Source: Mantamonas sphyraenae
Taxonomy: Eukaryota; CRuMs; Mantamonadidae
Direction of reading: 5' to 3'
Assembly (NCBI GenBank): GCA_026936335.1
Contig: JAPMXV010000031.1
Location: 248,001 to 312,000 of the forward strand
DNA: 64,000 nt
Positions 17,903-30,000 of the stretch are shown piece by piece. Position 1 is the stretch's first letter; each line of letters starts with the position of its first letter. The notes beneath the pieces are model-generated. The model was not told the origin of the DNA and made no database searches. It saw only the letters and a program-made list of their open reading frames with translations. A program made the position numbers and the translations under genes.

Positions 17903-20900
17903 TCACAGCTCATCCAGCTCCAACTCTTCATCATCCGTCGTTTCCTTCTTGCCCAATCCAAGTGCCATTGCACCGCGACGTGAGATCGTAGTGAACCGGC
18001 GCCGCAACGCACTTTGCTCCACCCCAAGCAGGCGCAGAATCTCCAACAACACACAGTCCTTGTTTCGATTTGCGTAGCTCAACAAGGCAGAAAACTCATC
18101 CTCTTGCACCACCTTCTTGGCTCTCTCCATGTCCTGTACCGCTGGTCGCTTCTTGGCGTCCTTCACAAGCTCCACTTCCTTCACCGCAGCCTCCAACTGC
18201 TCCACACTCAACGAATCACTCGCAATGGCATCCAGCTTCCCATGCGCATCTTCACGCAGCAATGGACGCACCGCTGCCTTGAAGTCTTCCAACGCACTCG
18301 CTTTCGTTTGGTCTGCCGTGCTTTCTCGGTGCCGCTCCTGTACCCCGTTCCAGACGTCCCTTCCAACATACCACACACACACCACAATCACACTCACAGC
18401 TACCACCATTGTGAGGTTGCTCCACTGTTGGGTCCCCTTTGCATCGCTCCCTGTCACAAACACCATCCCGGCAACAAGCAACAACAACGACTCTACAAGC
18501 AGAATACTCTCCAGGTTGTTCTGCATCGATGTCTTGTACGGCGTGTACGACGCCTGGATGAATGTCGCCCCACCAAGCACAACCAACCCCAACAGCCCCT
18601 GCAGCGCCGGCAGCGTCGTGGCAAACAGCTTCACTCCCACCACAGCTGCCTTGCGCAGCAGTACCATCGCCTCAAACCAGAAAAAGTGTGGGCCGTACTT
18701 GTTGAAGATCGTCGAGTACCGCTGCTGGAACGACTCGTCTCGCCGCTTCTCCGCATCTCGAGAGTTCAACATGACGCCCAGGAACACTGCCGGTGTGCCC
18801 AACACGTACAACAGTCCAAACAACACTGCAGGTCCCACCAACCTCGCATGCATCCCTCCGTCCAGCCAGCACTGCACATCCGGTGCCACGTCCATCACAC
18901 TCACTCCTTGTTGCACCTCGGTGCAGTCAAACACCTCCAGCACACGTGTGCACAGTGTGATGTACAGCAATCCCATGCTGAACAGCATCTCGTTCACCAG
19001 GTACCGCCACGTCTCCTCGTCCACCGCCGACGACTCTGTAAACAGACACGATACGTTGTACCGCACCAGTTCCAGCACAAAACGCCACTTGGGCAGCTGT
19101 GCATCTGGTGGCGCACAAAACTGTGCATGGGCCACACGGAACTCATCTCCATGCTTCGTCACCCACTTGTCTTGCAGATACTGGCCCAGCACACGCAGCA
19201 TCAGTCCCGCCACAAGCATCACAGGAAGCATCATCGTGATCCAGAATCGTGTTTCGGCCGTCCATCCCTCCGTCACAGAACACTCGGGCGCAGCCGTGTC
19301 GATGTTAAAGTTGGCCAACGAAAACGTGTTGAACACAGCCTGCACCTCCGAGGGCCAGTTGAGACGATACTCACCAAACGTGCTCATCACCTGCAGATGG
19401 GTGATGGCCAGTGCTGCCACCTTGCCCGTCTTCTTCTTCTTCTCGACACGCACCTGACGCCGTACAAAGAACAGGTACAGCACAAACAGGATGACCAGCA
19501 GCACAACCGTACCCCCCGACCCCTGTCGACACTGCTGACATGTGTCCCCAAGCTTGTAGAACCCAGTGTCACACGTGCCACACAACGTACCCTTGTAGCC
19601 CGTGGCACATGCTGAAGAGTTGCCACCCAGACACGCAGATGCCACCGCGCACTGCACAAACCGCAGCTCGGTGCCAACGCCCGTCGCATAGAAGCCCTTC
19701 TGCGGCACAGGTTGCGCCAGGCGACCCAAGCACACTGCATTCACAGGGCACTCCTGGCACGGGAACCCTGCCTGGCCGTCTGCTCTGTAAAAGTTGGGCA
19801 AACACTGGCAATGCGTGATCGACGTCGGCGTCGACAGGATGGAATCTGTGTTGGTGGGACACACCAGTGTTTCAAGCAGCACTTTGAACTGGATTCCCGT
19901 GCTTGATCCATCCCAGTGTTGGCCCCCGTCCAAGCTGACTTCCACAAGGTACTCTCCCTGTGCATGCGACGCAGGCGACTGGAACACAATCTGTGTTGCC
20001 GTCACACTCGTGGGTGTAAAGATGTTGCCTGTGCCGAGTTGGATCTGCACATAGCCCGTGTCGATGAAGCCCGTGCCCGAGATGACCACTTGTGTGTTCA
20101 CTCCTGGGTCCTTGCGCACGGGATCGACCCCACTCACCACAGGGTCGGGATACGCCGTCAGCTTCAGTCCAGTGTCTACCCAGTCAATGCCATTCAGAGC
20201 CACCCACACGTCCAGCGTCGCCACAGCTCCACTCGTGCGCTTGTATGCGCTCATGGTCGCTGTGATGGTGTCGCTTGTGGTCGTGGCAGATACCACTGAT
20301 GACTGCCATCCTTCGCCGTCCTGGTACCGCACGCGTGTGGCGTCTGTCACTTGTGCAAACCGTCCCGTCAGCATCATGGTCGTGCCACCGCCCAGCGGCA
20401 TCACGTTGGGGATGCTCGCGTTGAGCACAGGCTGCGTGTACGCACGTACAACGCGTCCGCTGCTGCTCCATGTGGCTCCTCCGTTGGTGCTCACCTCCAC
20501 ACCCACGTCTGCGTGCACACCGCTTCCACCCAGTGTCACCTTGCCCGACAGAGACGGAGTCGTAAACACCACCGGGGTCCCACTTACTGTCAGGTACGTC
20601 GCCGGTGTGCTCTTGATCCACACGCGCAATGAACCTGCCACCCCCGGCGCATCCATGATGTTGTTCCCGCTCATGGTCACTGTGGTGCCGCCGCTCAAAG
20701 GTACGGATGCCGGTGAAAACCCATCCACCGTCGGTTCCACAGTCACAAACGTCGCTTGTCCCGCTGCTGTAAACTGGCTCTCCGAGAGCTGTCCGTTCAG
20801 TGATACCTGTACTTCTGCTGTTCCTGCTGGCAGCGATGGTGCCGTACACGTGATCGAGCTGCTGCTCACAAACACACCGTCCACAACCTGTGCGTTGAAG

Positions 20901-23900
20901 CGCACCTTGATGCTGCTGGTGTTCACAAACCCTGCCCCCGTGATTGTCACTGCAACAGGCAACTGCAGCGGCGATTCAGGAGGATGCACTGACGTCAGTG
21001 TCGGCAGTGCTCCCGTGGGTAGCACAGCCTCAGTGTTGTTTGTGTAGTTGTTGCCATTGGTTGTCACCGCAACAACCACGTTTCCCGCACTCAGTCCAGA
21101 TGGGCTGGTGCATGTGATTTGCGTGCTGGTCACAACGGTGGCTGCCACCGCGGTTGTTCCACCAAACCTGCACTTCACATCTGTGCCCGTGGAAGTGAAT
21201 CCATCCCCAGCCACAGTCACCACAGTGCCTCCCGTCGTCGGTCCCCACACAGGCGACACGCTGTCCACTCGGAACAGCGTCAATTCACGCCATGCACTCC
21301 ACTGCTGGCCGTTCAGTGCCACCGACACGTCGCCTCGTCCACTCTCGCCGAAGTTCGGCAGCCTTGCTGTCACACGTGTCCCTCCACTGTGCCATGTGCC
21401 TGTCACCGTCACCACCGTGCTTCCACTATCCCGGATGCGCACCCGGATCTCGCTGCTCGTGTTGGCGAACGTTTTGCCCGAGTCTGGGGCCAGCGTGAGC
21501 TCGATGCCCGACACACCCACAGGTGCCGTCGAAGGTGACACTGCAGACAGCCCGTGTGCCTCGTACAGCTCAAACTGTACACCCTGACCCAAGTACTGTG
21601 CTCCGTTGGGTGCAACAGTCACCGTCGACGTCAGGGACGTCCCTGCAGCCAGTGGAGGCACCGTGAACGAGGGTGTGGTCACCACAATCGCAGCCACGCT
21701 GTCGTTGTTGGCAGTGAATGCACCACTCACGACCTTGGCCGCCGTCCCACCAGACGGGTCGATGTTCACCTGTGGCACATCGCCTGCGTTGACAATCCCA
21801 CTTCCACTCACAGTGACAATGGTCCCGCCACTGCTCAATCCAGACACAGGCGAAATCGACGCCAGTGTCCCTTCGTACGTCGTGTACTTTCCACCCGACA
21901 CGCCAAACCACAGCTGCCCGTCCCCACTCACTGCCACATCATGTACACCCGTACCTAGTCCCACAATCGGGGTGGCACACGTGATCGACGAGTATGACAC
22001 GGACTGTGCGGCCACCGTCAGATTGCCGAAGCGGCATCGGGCAAGCTGCGGTGCCTTTGCAGCCATAGCCTGAGCTCGCACAACCACACTCGTTTCGCCC
22101 GTGCTGGGACCACTGCGTGGTGAAAACGACGGGAATGTGGTGGAGAACACCTCCATCGTCGGCGGCACATACAGCGATGACGCCTGGTCCGTCTCGATGA
22201 GCACGCTGATGTTCTCTGCCCTGGGAAACACGGGGGTTGTGCAGTTGATGCGTGACGGTGTCAACGTGGTGCATGCCACGCCCAGCAGCCTGGTGCCAGT
22301 GTCGGAACGCCACAAGGGCACGGTGGTGCTGTTGAAATTGCCACCCCGGATGTCCACCACAGTTCCACCGGAAACGGGAGTGGTCGCCGGAGACACCGAT
22401 AGGATGACCGGGAAGGTGGCATTGCACACGCTCTGGCCCGTGAGGAAGTTTGCAGTTCCATCGGGGCATCCGTAGCACGCTGTGAGCCCAGTGGCATTGG
22501 CGAACATTCCAGCAGGGCATAGAGGGCAATCCACTGTGCCTGGGTCGTACGAGAGAGGCGGCGATAGTACATACGGTGCGTATGTGCCCTCTACGGGCGG
22601 GCAGCTGTCTACAGACCTGAGGAGGGTGACGAAGAGGTCTTCCGTGTTGTCATCATCGGCGCTTGGGGCACTGATGTTGCCGCTTGTGTACCCTCCCACC
22701 ACAATCTGACCGGTAGGAGTCAACGCAACACCCCTTGCCATGTCGTTTCTGGTTGAGCCCCAGAGCTTCGACCATAGCCTCGAACCCGTAGAGTTCCACT
22801 TGGAAACATAGGCATCCAACATTCCTTTGACATGTTGACCGTCCAGTGGACCATGTGTATACCCACAGACGTATGCGTCTCCTAACGCATCTACAGCCAC
22901 TCCCGTTCCTAAATCGAAGCCGGAATCACCCCATAGCCGTGTCCACAGCTTAACGCCGTCGGCACGCCACTTGATCAGAAATGCGTCCTGGCTGTTTGAG
23001 ACCGGTGTGTGTCCATCAAGGACACCGTCTGAGTATCCGGTGACGTATACTGCGTCGGAGGTTGCTGCAATCGCTGTTGAGTAGTCTTGTGAGGTGGAGC
23101 CAGCGAGTCGCGTCCACTGCTTCACCCCGTCTGCATTCCACTTTGTCACAAACATGTCCGTGCCTGCAATGGCGGTTTGGCCATCCAAGGAGCTCGCGGT
23201 AGTACCGGTGACGTAGATGTCTCCGCTGCTGGACACAGCAACACCAGCGCTGTTGTCTGTGGCTTGGTTACCCCACACCCGAGTCCACTGTTTGACACCA
23301 GCATCGTTCCACTTTACAAGGTACACATCCCTTCCTCCATTGGTGTAACCATCCATGACGCCGTTCGTGAATCCTGTAACGTAGATTTCTCCACTGGGAG
23401 ATATCGCGACTCCAATCGCTTCGTCCAAGGCCACGGACCCGAACAATCGCGTCCACCGCTTGACACCATCAGGGTGCCACTTTGTAAGAAAGGAATCTGT
23501 GGTCCCAATACGCGCTTGTCCATCCATACTGCCTCCTGCGACACCAGCAACGTATATCTCGCCGTTTGGGGCGACGGCTACGCTCTTGCCAGAATCATCC
23601 GAAACTGTGCCCCATTGCCGCGTCCACAGAAGTTCACCAGCTGCATTCCATTTAGTCAGGAACACATCCTCTCCTCCCAAGCTTGTTTGTCCATCCAGGG
23701 CTCCTGATGTGCGGCCAGTGAGGTAGATATCGCCGTTGGAATCCACGGCTACTCCGTGTCCGTAATCTGCCTGTGGAGTTCCCCACTGCAGCGTCCAGTC
23801 GCCCATCGAAGGACCAACCACAACGCACACTATGACCGCAAATAACTGCAGAGGCGTGTCAGAACGCAGTTCCTCGGCGATATGGCACAGGAAAAAGGCG

Positions 23901-23956
23901 CGGAAAGCACGGAACCCACCCCCAAAAAGCGCGGAAAAAACGTGCGGTGGGCGCAT
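17903..23956 (-). CDS. Giant receptor-like protein, copy 1: SBBP propeller, IPT/TIG repeats, multipass C-terminus, 2,017 aa
   Basis: Single exon, ATG 23956 to TGA 17903. A hydrophobic segment (LQLFAVIVCVVVGP, residues 37-50) acts as signal peptide or anchor, although 36 residues before it is unusually long. Seven SBBP-type repeats follow (about 52-455; each has WTRxWG, GVAVxxxGxIYVTG, LDGQ and FxTKW), enough for a seven-bladed propeller. Next come a Cys-rich GCC2/GCC3-like segment (CPLCPAGMFANATGLTACYG), nine IPT/TIG immunoglobulin-like repeats (about 520-1400, typically SVSPxxGPxxGGTxVT), a second Cys-rich EGF-like region and about seven TM segments, starting GTVVLLVILFVLYLFFV. A roughly 120-residue cytoplasmic tail is helical and acidic. 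The layout suggests a cell-surface receptor or adhesion protein. Ligand and signalling output are unknown. Its tandem neighbour is nearly identical except in the propeller and one tail block. Confidence 0.85.
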   Translation of the reverse strand: MRPPHVFSALFGGGFRAFRAFFLCHIAEELRSDTPLQLFAVIVCVVVGPSMGDWTLQWGTPQADYGHGVAVDSNGDIYLTGRTSGALDGQTSLGGEDVFLTKWNAAGELLWTRQWGTVSDDSGKSVAVAPNGEIYVAGVAGGSMDGQARIGTTDSFLTKWHPDGVKRWTRLFGSVALDEAIGVAISPSGEIYVTGFTNGVMDGYTNGGRDVYLVKWNDAGVKQWTRVWGNQATDNSAGVAVSSSGDIYVTGTTASSLDGQTAIAGTDMFVTKWNADGVKQWTRLAGSTSQDYSTAIAATSDAVYVTGYSDGVLDGHTPVSNSQDAFLIKWRADGVKLWTRLWGDSGFDLGTGVAVDALGDAYVCGYTHGPLDGQHVKGMLDAYVSKWNSTGSRLWSKLWGSTRNDMARGVALTPTGQIVVGGYTSGNISAPSADDDNTEDLFVTLLRSVDSCPPVEGTYAPYVLSPPLSYDPGTVDCPLCPAGMFANATGLTACYGCPDGTANFLTGQSVCNATFPVILSVSPATTPVSGGTVVDIRGGNFNSTTVPLWRSDTGTRLLGVACTTLTPSRINCTTPVFPRAENISVLIETDQASSLYVPPTMEVFSTTFPSFSPRSGPSTGETSVVVRAQAMAAKAPQLARCRFGNLTVAAQSVSYSSITCATPIVGLGTGVHDVAVSGDGQLWFGVSGGKYTTYEGTLASISPVSGLSSGGTIVTVSGSGIVNAGDVPQVNIDPSGGTAAKVVSGAFTANNDSVAAIVVTTPSFTVPPLAAGTSLTSTVTVAPNGAQYLGQGVQFELYEAHGLSAVSPSTAPVGVSGIELTLAPDSGKTFANTSSEIRVRIRDSGSTVVTVTGTWHSGGTRVTARLPNFGESGRGDVSVALNGQQWSAWRELTLFRVDSVSPVWGPTTGGTVVTVAGDGFTSTGTDVKCRFGGTTAVAATVVTSTQITCTSPSGLSAGNVVVAVTTNGNNYTNNTEAVLPTGALPTLTSVHPPESPLQLPVAVTITGAGFVNTSSIKVRFNAQVVDGVFVSSSSITCTAPSLPAGTAEVQVSLNGQLSESQFTAAGQATFVTVEPTVDGFSPASVPLSGGTTVTMSGNNIMDAPGVAGSLRVWIKSTPATYLTVSGTPVVFTTPSLSGKVTLGGSGVHADVGVEVSTNGGATWSSSGRVVRAYTQPVLNASIPNVMPLGGGTTMMLTGRFAQVTDATRVRYQDGEGWQSSVVSATTTSDTITATMSAYKRTSGAVATLDVWVALNGIDWVDTGLKLTAYPDPVVSGVDPVRKDPGVNTQVVISGTGFIDTGYVQIQLGTGNIFTPTSVTATQIVFQSPASHAQGEYLVEVSLDGGQHWDGSSTGIQFKVLLETLVCPTNTDSILSTPTSITHCQCLPNFYRADGQAGFPCQECPVNAVCLGRLAQPVPQKGFYATGVGTELRFVQCAVASACLGGNSSACATGYKGTLCGTCDTGFYKLGDTCQQCRQGSGGTVVLLVILFVLYLFFVRRQVRVEKKKKTGKVAALAITHLQVMSTFGEYRLNWPSEVQAVFNTFSLANFNIDTAAPECSVTEGWTAETRFWITMMLPVMLVAGLMLRVLGQYLQDKWVTKHGDEFRVAHAQFCAPPDAQLPKWRFVLELVRYNVSCLFTESSAVDEETWRYLVNEMLFSMGLLYITLCTRVLEVFDCTEVQQGVSVMDVAPDVQCWLDGGMHARLVGPAVLFGLLYVLGTPAVFLGVMLNSRDAEKRRDESFQQRYSTIFNKYGPHFFWFEAMVLLRKAAVVGVKLFATTLPALQGLLGLVVLGGATFIQASYTPYKTSMQNNLESILLVESLLLLVAGMVFVTGSDAKGTQQWSNLTMVVAVSVIVVCVWYVGRDVWNGVQERHRESTADQTKASALEDFKAAVRPLLREDAHGKLDAIASDSLSVEQLEAAVKEVELVKDAKKRPAVQDMERAKKVVQEDEFSALLSYANRNKDCVLLEILRLLGVEQSALRRRFTTISRRGAMALGLGKKETTDDEELELDEL

Positions 23957-24066
23957 CGAAGATGATTATATGACACCATGTTCTGCATGCGATCAGTCAT
24001 TTATATATGCGATGCAATGGAGGAATTTATTGGTGGAGATGGCGTTTGAAATCTCCCATCAACTCG
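23957..24066 (-). promoter_or_regulatory. Promoter/leader region of receptor copy 1 with TATA-like element
   Basis: The 110-base spacer upstream of copy 1 is strongly conserved with the one upstream of copy 2. On the coding strand it has a TATATAAATG element (23998-24007), about 45 bases before the ATG, and GCGATGCA-type motifs around it. The surrounding genes lack such an AT-rich element, so it may be a real core promoter. This is inferred from conservation and position only. Confidence 0.5.
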
Positions 24067-27000
24067 CTACAGCTCTTGCAGCTCCAACTCTTCATCATCC
24101 GTCGTTTCCTTCTTGCCCAATCCAAGTGCCATTGCACCGCGATGTGAGATCGTGTTCAGCCTTCCCCGCAGCGTGCTACCATTTGTCCCGAGTAGCCGCA
24201 AAACTTCCAAAAGGGTGACACCGTCGCTCTCGTCGGCAACGCTCAACAAGGCAGAAAACTCATCCTCTTGCACCACCTTCTTGGCTCTCTCCATGTCCTG
24301 TACCGCTGGTCGCTTCTTGGCGTCCTTCACAAGCTCCACTTCCTTCACCGCAGCCTCCAACTGCTCCACACTCAACGAATCACTCGCAATGGCATCCAGC
24401 TTCCCATGCGCATCTTCACGCAGCAATGGACGCACCGCTGCCTTGAAGTCTTCCAACGCACTCGCTTTCGTCTGGTCTGCCGTGCTTTCTCGGTGCCGCT
24501 CCTGTACCCCGTTCCAGACGTCCCTTCCAACATACCACACACACACCACAATCACACTCACAGCTACCACCATTGTGAGGTTGCTCCACTGTTGGGTCCC
24601 CTTTGCATCGCTCCCTGTCACAAACACCATCCCGGCAACAAGCAGCAACAACGACTCTACAAGCAGAATACTCTCCAGGTTGTTCTGCATCGATGTCTTG
24701 TACGGCGTGTACGACGCCTGGATGAATGTCGCCCCACCAAGCACAACCAACCCCAACAGCCCCTGCAGCGCCGGCAGCGTCGTGGCAAACAGCTTCACTC
24801 CCACCACAGCTGCCTTGCGCAGCAGTACCATCGCCTCAAACCAGAAAAAGTGTGGGCCGTACTTGTTGAAGATCGTCGAGTACCGCTGCTGGAACGACTC
24901 GTCTCGCCGCTTCTCCGCATCTCGAGAGTTCAACATGACGCCCAGGAACACTGCCGGTGTGCCCAACACGTACAACAGTCCAAACAACACTGCAGGTCCC
25001 ACCAACCTCGCATGCATCCCTCCGTCCAGCCAGCACTGCACATCCGGTGCCACGTCCATCACACTCACTCCTTGTTGCACCTCGGTGCAGTCAAACACCT
25101 CCAGCACACGTGTGCACAGTGTGATGTACAGCAATCCCATGCTGAACAGCATCTCGTTCACCAGGTACCGCCACGTCTCCTCATCCACCGCCGACGACTC
25201 TGTAAACAGACACGATACGTTGTACCGCACCAGTTCCAGCACAAAACGCCACTTGGGCAGCTGTGCATCTGGTGGCGCACAAAACTGTGCATGGGCCACA
25301 CGGAACTCATCTCCATGCTTCGACACCCACTTGTCTTGCAGATACTGGCCCAGCACACGCAGCATCAGTCCCGCCGCAAGCATCACAGGAAGCATCATCG
25401 TGATCCAGAATCGTGTTTCGGCCGTCCATCCCTCCGTCACAGAACACTCGGGCGCAGCCGTGTCGATGTTAAAGTTGGCCAACGAAAACGTGTTGAACAC
25501 AGCCTGCACCTCCGAGGGCCAGTTGAGACGATACTCACCAAACGTGCTCATCACCTGCAGATGGGTGATGGCCAGTGCTGCCACCTTGCCCGTCTTCTTC
25601 TTCTTCTCGACACGCACCTGACGCCGTACAAAGAACAGGTACAGCACAAACAGGATGACCAGCAGCACAACCGTACCCCCCGACCCCTGTCGACACTGCT
25701 GACATGTGTCCCCAAGCTTGTAGAACCCAGTGTCACACGTGCCACACAACGTACCCTTGTAGCCCGTGGCACATGCTGAAGAGTTGCCACCCAGACACGC
25801 AGATGCCACCGCGCACTGCACAAACCGCAGCTCGGTGCCAACGCCCGTCGCATAGAAGCCCTTCTGCGGCACAGGTTGCGCCAGGCGACCCAAGCACACT
25901 GCATTCACAGGGCACTCCTGGCACGGGAACCCTGCCTGGCCGTCTGCTCTGTAAAAGTTGGGCAAACACTGGCAATGCGTGATCGACGTTGGCGTCGACA
26001 GGATGGAATCTGTGTTGGTGGGACACACCAGTGTTTCAAGCAGCACTTTGAACTGGATTCCCGTGCTCGATCCATCCCAGTGTTGCCCCCCGTCCAAGCT
26101 GACTTCCACAAGGTACTCTCCCTGTGCATGCGACGCAGGCGACTGGAACACAATCTGTGTTGCCGTCACACTCGTGGGTGTAAAGATGTTGCCTGTGCCG
26201 AGTTGGATCTGCACATAGCCCGTGTCGATGAAGCCCGTGCCCGAGATGACCACTTGTGTGTTCACTCCTGGGTCCTTGCGCACGGGATCGACCCCACTCA
26301 CCACAGGGTCGGGATACGCCGTCAGCTTCAGTCCAGTGTCTACCCAGTCGATGCCATTCAGAGCCACCCACACGTCCAGCGTCGCCACAGCTCCACTCGT
26401 GCGCTTGTATGCGCTCATGGTCGCTGTGATGGTGTCGCTTGTGGTCGTGGCAGATACCAATGATGACTGCCATCCTTCGCCGTCCTGGTACCGCACGCGT
26501 GTGGCGTCTGTCACTTGTGCAAACCGTCCCGTCAGCATCAGGGTCGTGCCACCGCCCAGCGGCATCACGTTGGGGATGCTCGCGTTGAGCACAGGCTGCG
26601 TGTACGCACGTACAACGCGTCCGCTGCTGCTCCATGTGGCTCCTCCGTTGGTGCTCACCTCCACACCCACGTCTGCGTGCACACCGCTTCCACCCAGTGT
26701 CACCTTGCCCGACAGAGACGGAGTCGTAAACACCACCGGGGTCCCACTTACTGTCAGGTACGTCGCCGGTGTGCTCTTGATCCACACGCGCAATGAACCT
26801 GCCACCCCCGGTGCATCCATGATGTTGTTCCCGCTCATGGTCACTGTGGTGCCGCCGCTCAAAGGTACGGATGCCGGTGAAAACCCATCCACCGTCGGTT
26901 CCACCGTCACAAATGTCGCTTGTCCCGCTGCTGTAAACTGGCTCTCCGAGAGCTGTCCGTTCAGTGATACCTGTACTTCTGCTGTTCCTGCTGGAAGCGA

Positions 27001-30000
27001 TGGTGCCGTACACGTGATCGAGCTGCTGCTCACAAACACACCGTCCACAACCTGTGCGTTGAAGCGCACCTTGATGCTGCTGGTGTTCACAAACCCTGCC
27101 CCCGTGATTGTCACTGCAACAGGCAACTGCAGCGGCGATTCAGGAGGATGCACTGACGTCAGTGTCGGCAGTGCTCCCGTGGGTAGCACAGCCTCAGTGT
27201 TGTCTGTGTAGTTGTTGCCATTGGTTGTCACCGCAACAACCACGTTTCCCGCACTCAGTCCAGATGGGCTGGTGCATGTGATTTGCGTGCTGGTCACAAC
27301 GGTGGCAGCCACCGCGGTTGTTCCACCAAACCTGCACTTCACATCTGTGCCCGTGGAAGTGAACCCATCCCCAGCCACAGTCACCACAGTGCCTCCCGTC
27401 GTCGGTCCCCACACAGGCGACACGCTGTCCACTCGGAACAGCGTCAATTCACGCCATGCACTCCACTGCTGGCCGTTCAGTGCCACCGACACGTCGCCTC
27501 GTCCACTCTCGCCGAAGCTCGGCAGCCTTGCTGTCACACGTGTCCCTCCACTGTGCCATGTGCCTGTCACCGTAACCACCGTGCTTCCACTATCCCGGAT
27601 GCGCACTCGGATCTCGCTGCTCGTGTTGGCGAATGTTTTGCCCGAGTCTGGGGCCAGCGTGAGCTCGATGCCCGACACACCCACAGGTGCCGTCGAAGGT
27701 GACACTGCAGACAGCCCGTGTGCCTCGTACAGCTCAAACTGTACACTCTGACCCAAGTACTGTGCTCCGTTGGGCGCAACAGTCACCGTCGACGTCAGGG
27801 ACGTCCCTGCAGCCAGTGGAGGCACCGTGAACGAGGGTGTGGTCACCACAATCGCAGCCACGCTGTCGTTGTTGGCAGTGAATGCACCACTCACGACCTT
27901 GGCCGCCGTCCCACCAGACGGGTCGATGTTCACCTGTGGCACATCGCCTGCGTTGACAATCCCACTTCCACTCAGAGTGACAATGGTCCCGCCACTGCTC
28001 AATCCAGACACAGGCGAAATCGACGCCAGTGTCCCTTCGTACGTCGTGTACTTTCCACCCGACACGTCAAACCACAGCTGCCCGTCCCCACTCACTGCCA
28101 CATCATGTACACCCGTACCTAGTCCCACAATCGGGGTGGCACACGTGATCGACGAGTATGACACGGACTGTGCGGCCACCGTCAGATTGCCGAAGCGGCA
28201 TCGGGCAAGCTGCGGTGACTTTGCAGCCATAGCCTGAGCTCGCACAACCACACTCGTTTCGCCCGTGCTGGGACCACTGCGTGGTGCAAACGACGGGAAT
28301 GTGGTGGAGAACACCTCCATCGTCGGCGGCACATACAGAGATGACGCCTGGTCCGTCTCGATGAGCACGCTGATGTTCTCTGCCCTGGGAAACACGGGGG
28401 TTGTGCAGTTGATGCGTGACGGTGTCAACGTGGTGCATGCCACGCCTAGCAGCCTGGTGCCAGTGTCGGAACGCCACAAGGGCACGGTGGTGCTGTTGAA
28501 ATTGCCACCCCGGATGTCCACCACAGTTCCACCGGAAACGGGAGTGGTCGCCGGAGACACCGATAGGATGACCGGGAAGGTGGCATTGCACACGCTCTGG
28601 CCCGTGAGGAAGTTTGCAGTCCCATCGGGGCATCCGTAGCACGCTGTGAGCCCAGTGGCATTGGCGAACATTCCAGCAGGGCATAGAGGGCAATCCACTG
28701 TGCCTGGGTCGTACGAGAGAGGAGGCGATAGTACATACGGTGCGTATGTGCCCTCTACGGGCGGGCAGCTGTCCACAGATTTGAGACGGCTGATGAACAG
28801 GTCTTGGGCGCCAAACGATTCCGTCAAAGTCCCAGCGGTGTAACCCCCCACGACAACCTGGCCTGTAGGAGTCACCGCAACGCCTCCTGCAATATCGAGG
28901 TCCGGGCTCCCCCACATTTTCGTCCACTCTTTGCTCCCATTGGTGGTCCATTTGGTGAGGAAAACGTCGACACTCCCGACGAATGGTTGTCCATCGAAAC
29001 CGGCCTGCGTATGTCCGGCCACGTAAGCGCTTCCGTCGGGAGCCACATCCACTCCATACGCATAATCTGATTGCGTTGATCCCCACAGTCGTGTCCATTG
29101 CTTGACCCCATTGGCGGACCACTTGATGAGCGCCGCATCGGTCGCCCCGACCAGAGTTTGTCCATCCAAATCACCGCCTGCGTAGCCAGCAACGTACACA
29201 TCTCCAACGGAGGACGCGGCAACCGCGTAGGCTCCATCGTATCCTGACGAGCCAGCGAGTCGCGTCCACTGCTTCACCCCGTCTGCATTCCACTTTGTAA
29301 CAAACATGTCGGCCACACCAGAGTTTGTTTGCCCGTCGAATTCTCCGCCGGCCAGTCCAGCGACATAAATGTCACCGCTGCTGGACACAGCAACACCGCG
29401 GCCAAAGTCACCGGAAGTGCTTCCCCACAAGCGCGTCCACTGGTGTCCACCAGTGCTGTTCCACTTTGTGAGGAATGCATCTTGGTTTCCAGCATTGGTT
29501 TGTCCATCCATGTTCCCCCTTGTGCCTCCGGTGACGTAGACTTCTCCACTGGGAGACACAGCAACTGCGTACCCATTGTCAGTGTCACTGGTCGTCATCA
29601 GGCGCGTCCACCCCTTGACACCAGCTCCGGTCCACTTGGTTACAAATGCATCGTACCCTCCCAGACTCGTCTGACCGTCCATATGTCCCGTGGTGTCTCC
29701 AGCAACGTAGACATCGCCGTTTGGGGCGACGGCAACCCCGTAACCCTGGTTCGCGCCGCCGTTGCCCCATAGCCGCGTCCACAGAAGTTCACCAACTGCA
29801 TTCCTTTTAGCCAGGAACATGTCTCTGTTTCCATAGCCCAATTGTCCATCCAGAGACCCTGAGGTGTGGCCAGTGAGGTAGGTATCGCCGTTGGAATCCA
29901 CGGCCACTCCGTTTCCATTGTCTGCTTGCGGAGTTCCCCACTGCAGCGTCCAGTCGCCCATCGAAGGACCAACCCCAACGCACACTATGACCGCAAACAA

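Noticed and set aside
24113-25779. Two 500-codon + strand open frames opposite the receptor tail, also present opposite copy 1
   Set aside because: They are antisense to a well-supported gene, have biased Ser/Thr/His/Gln composition typical of antisense frames, and match between copies only because the DNA is duplicated.
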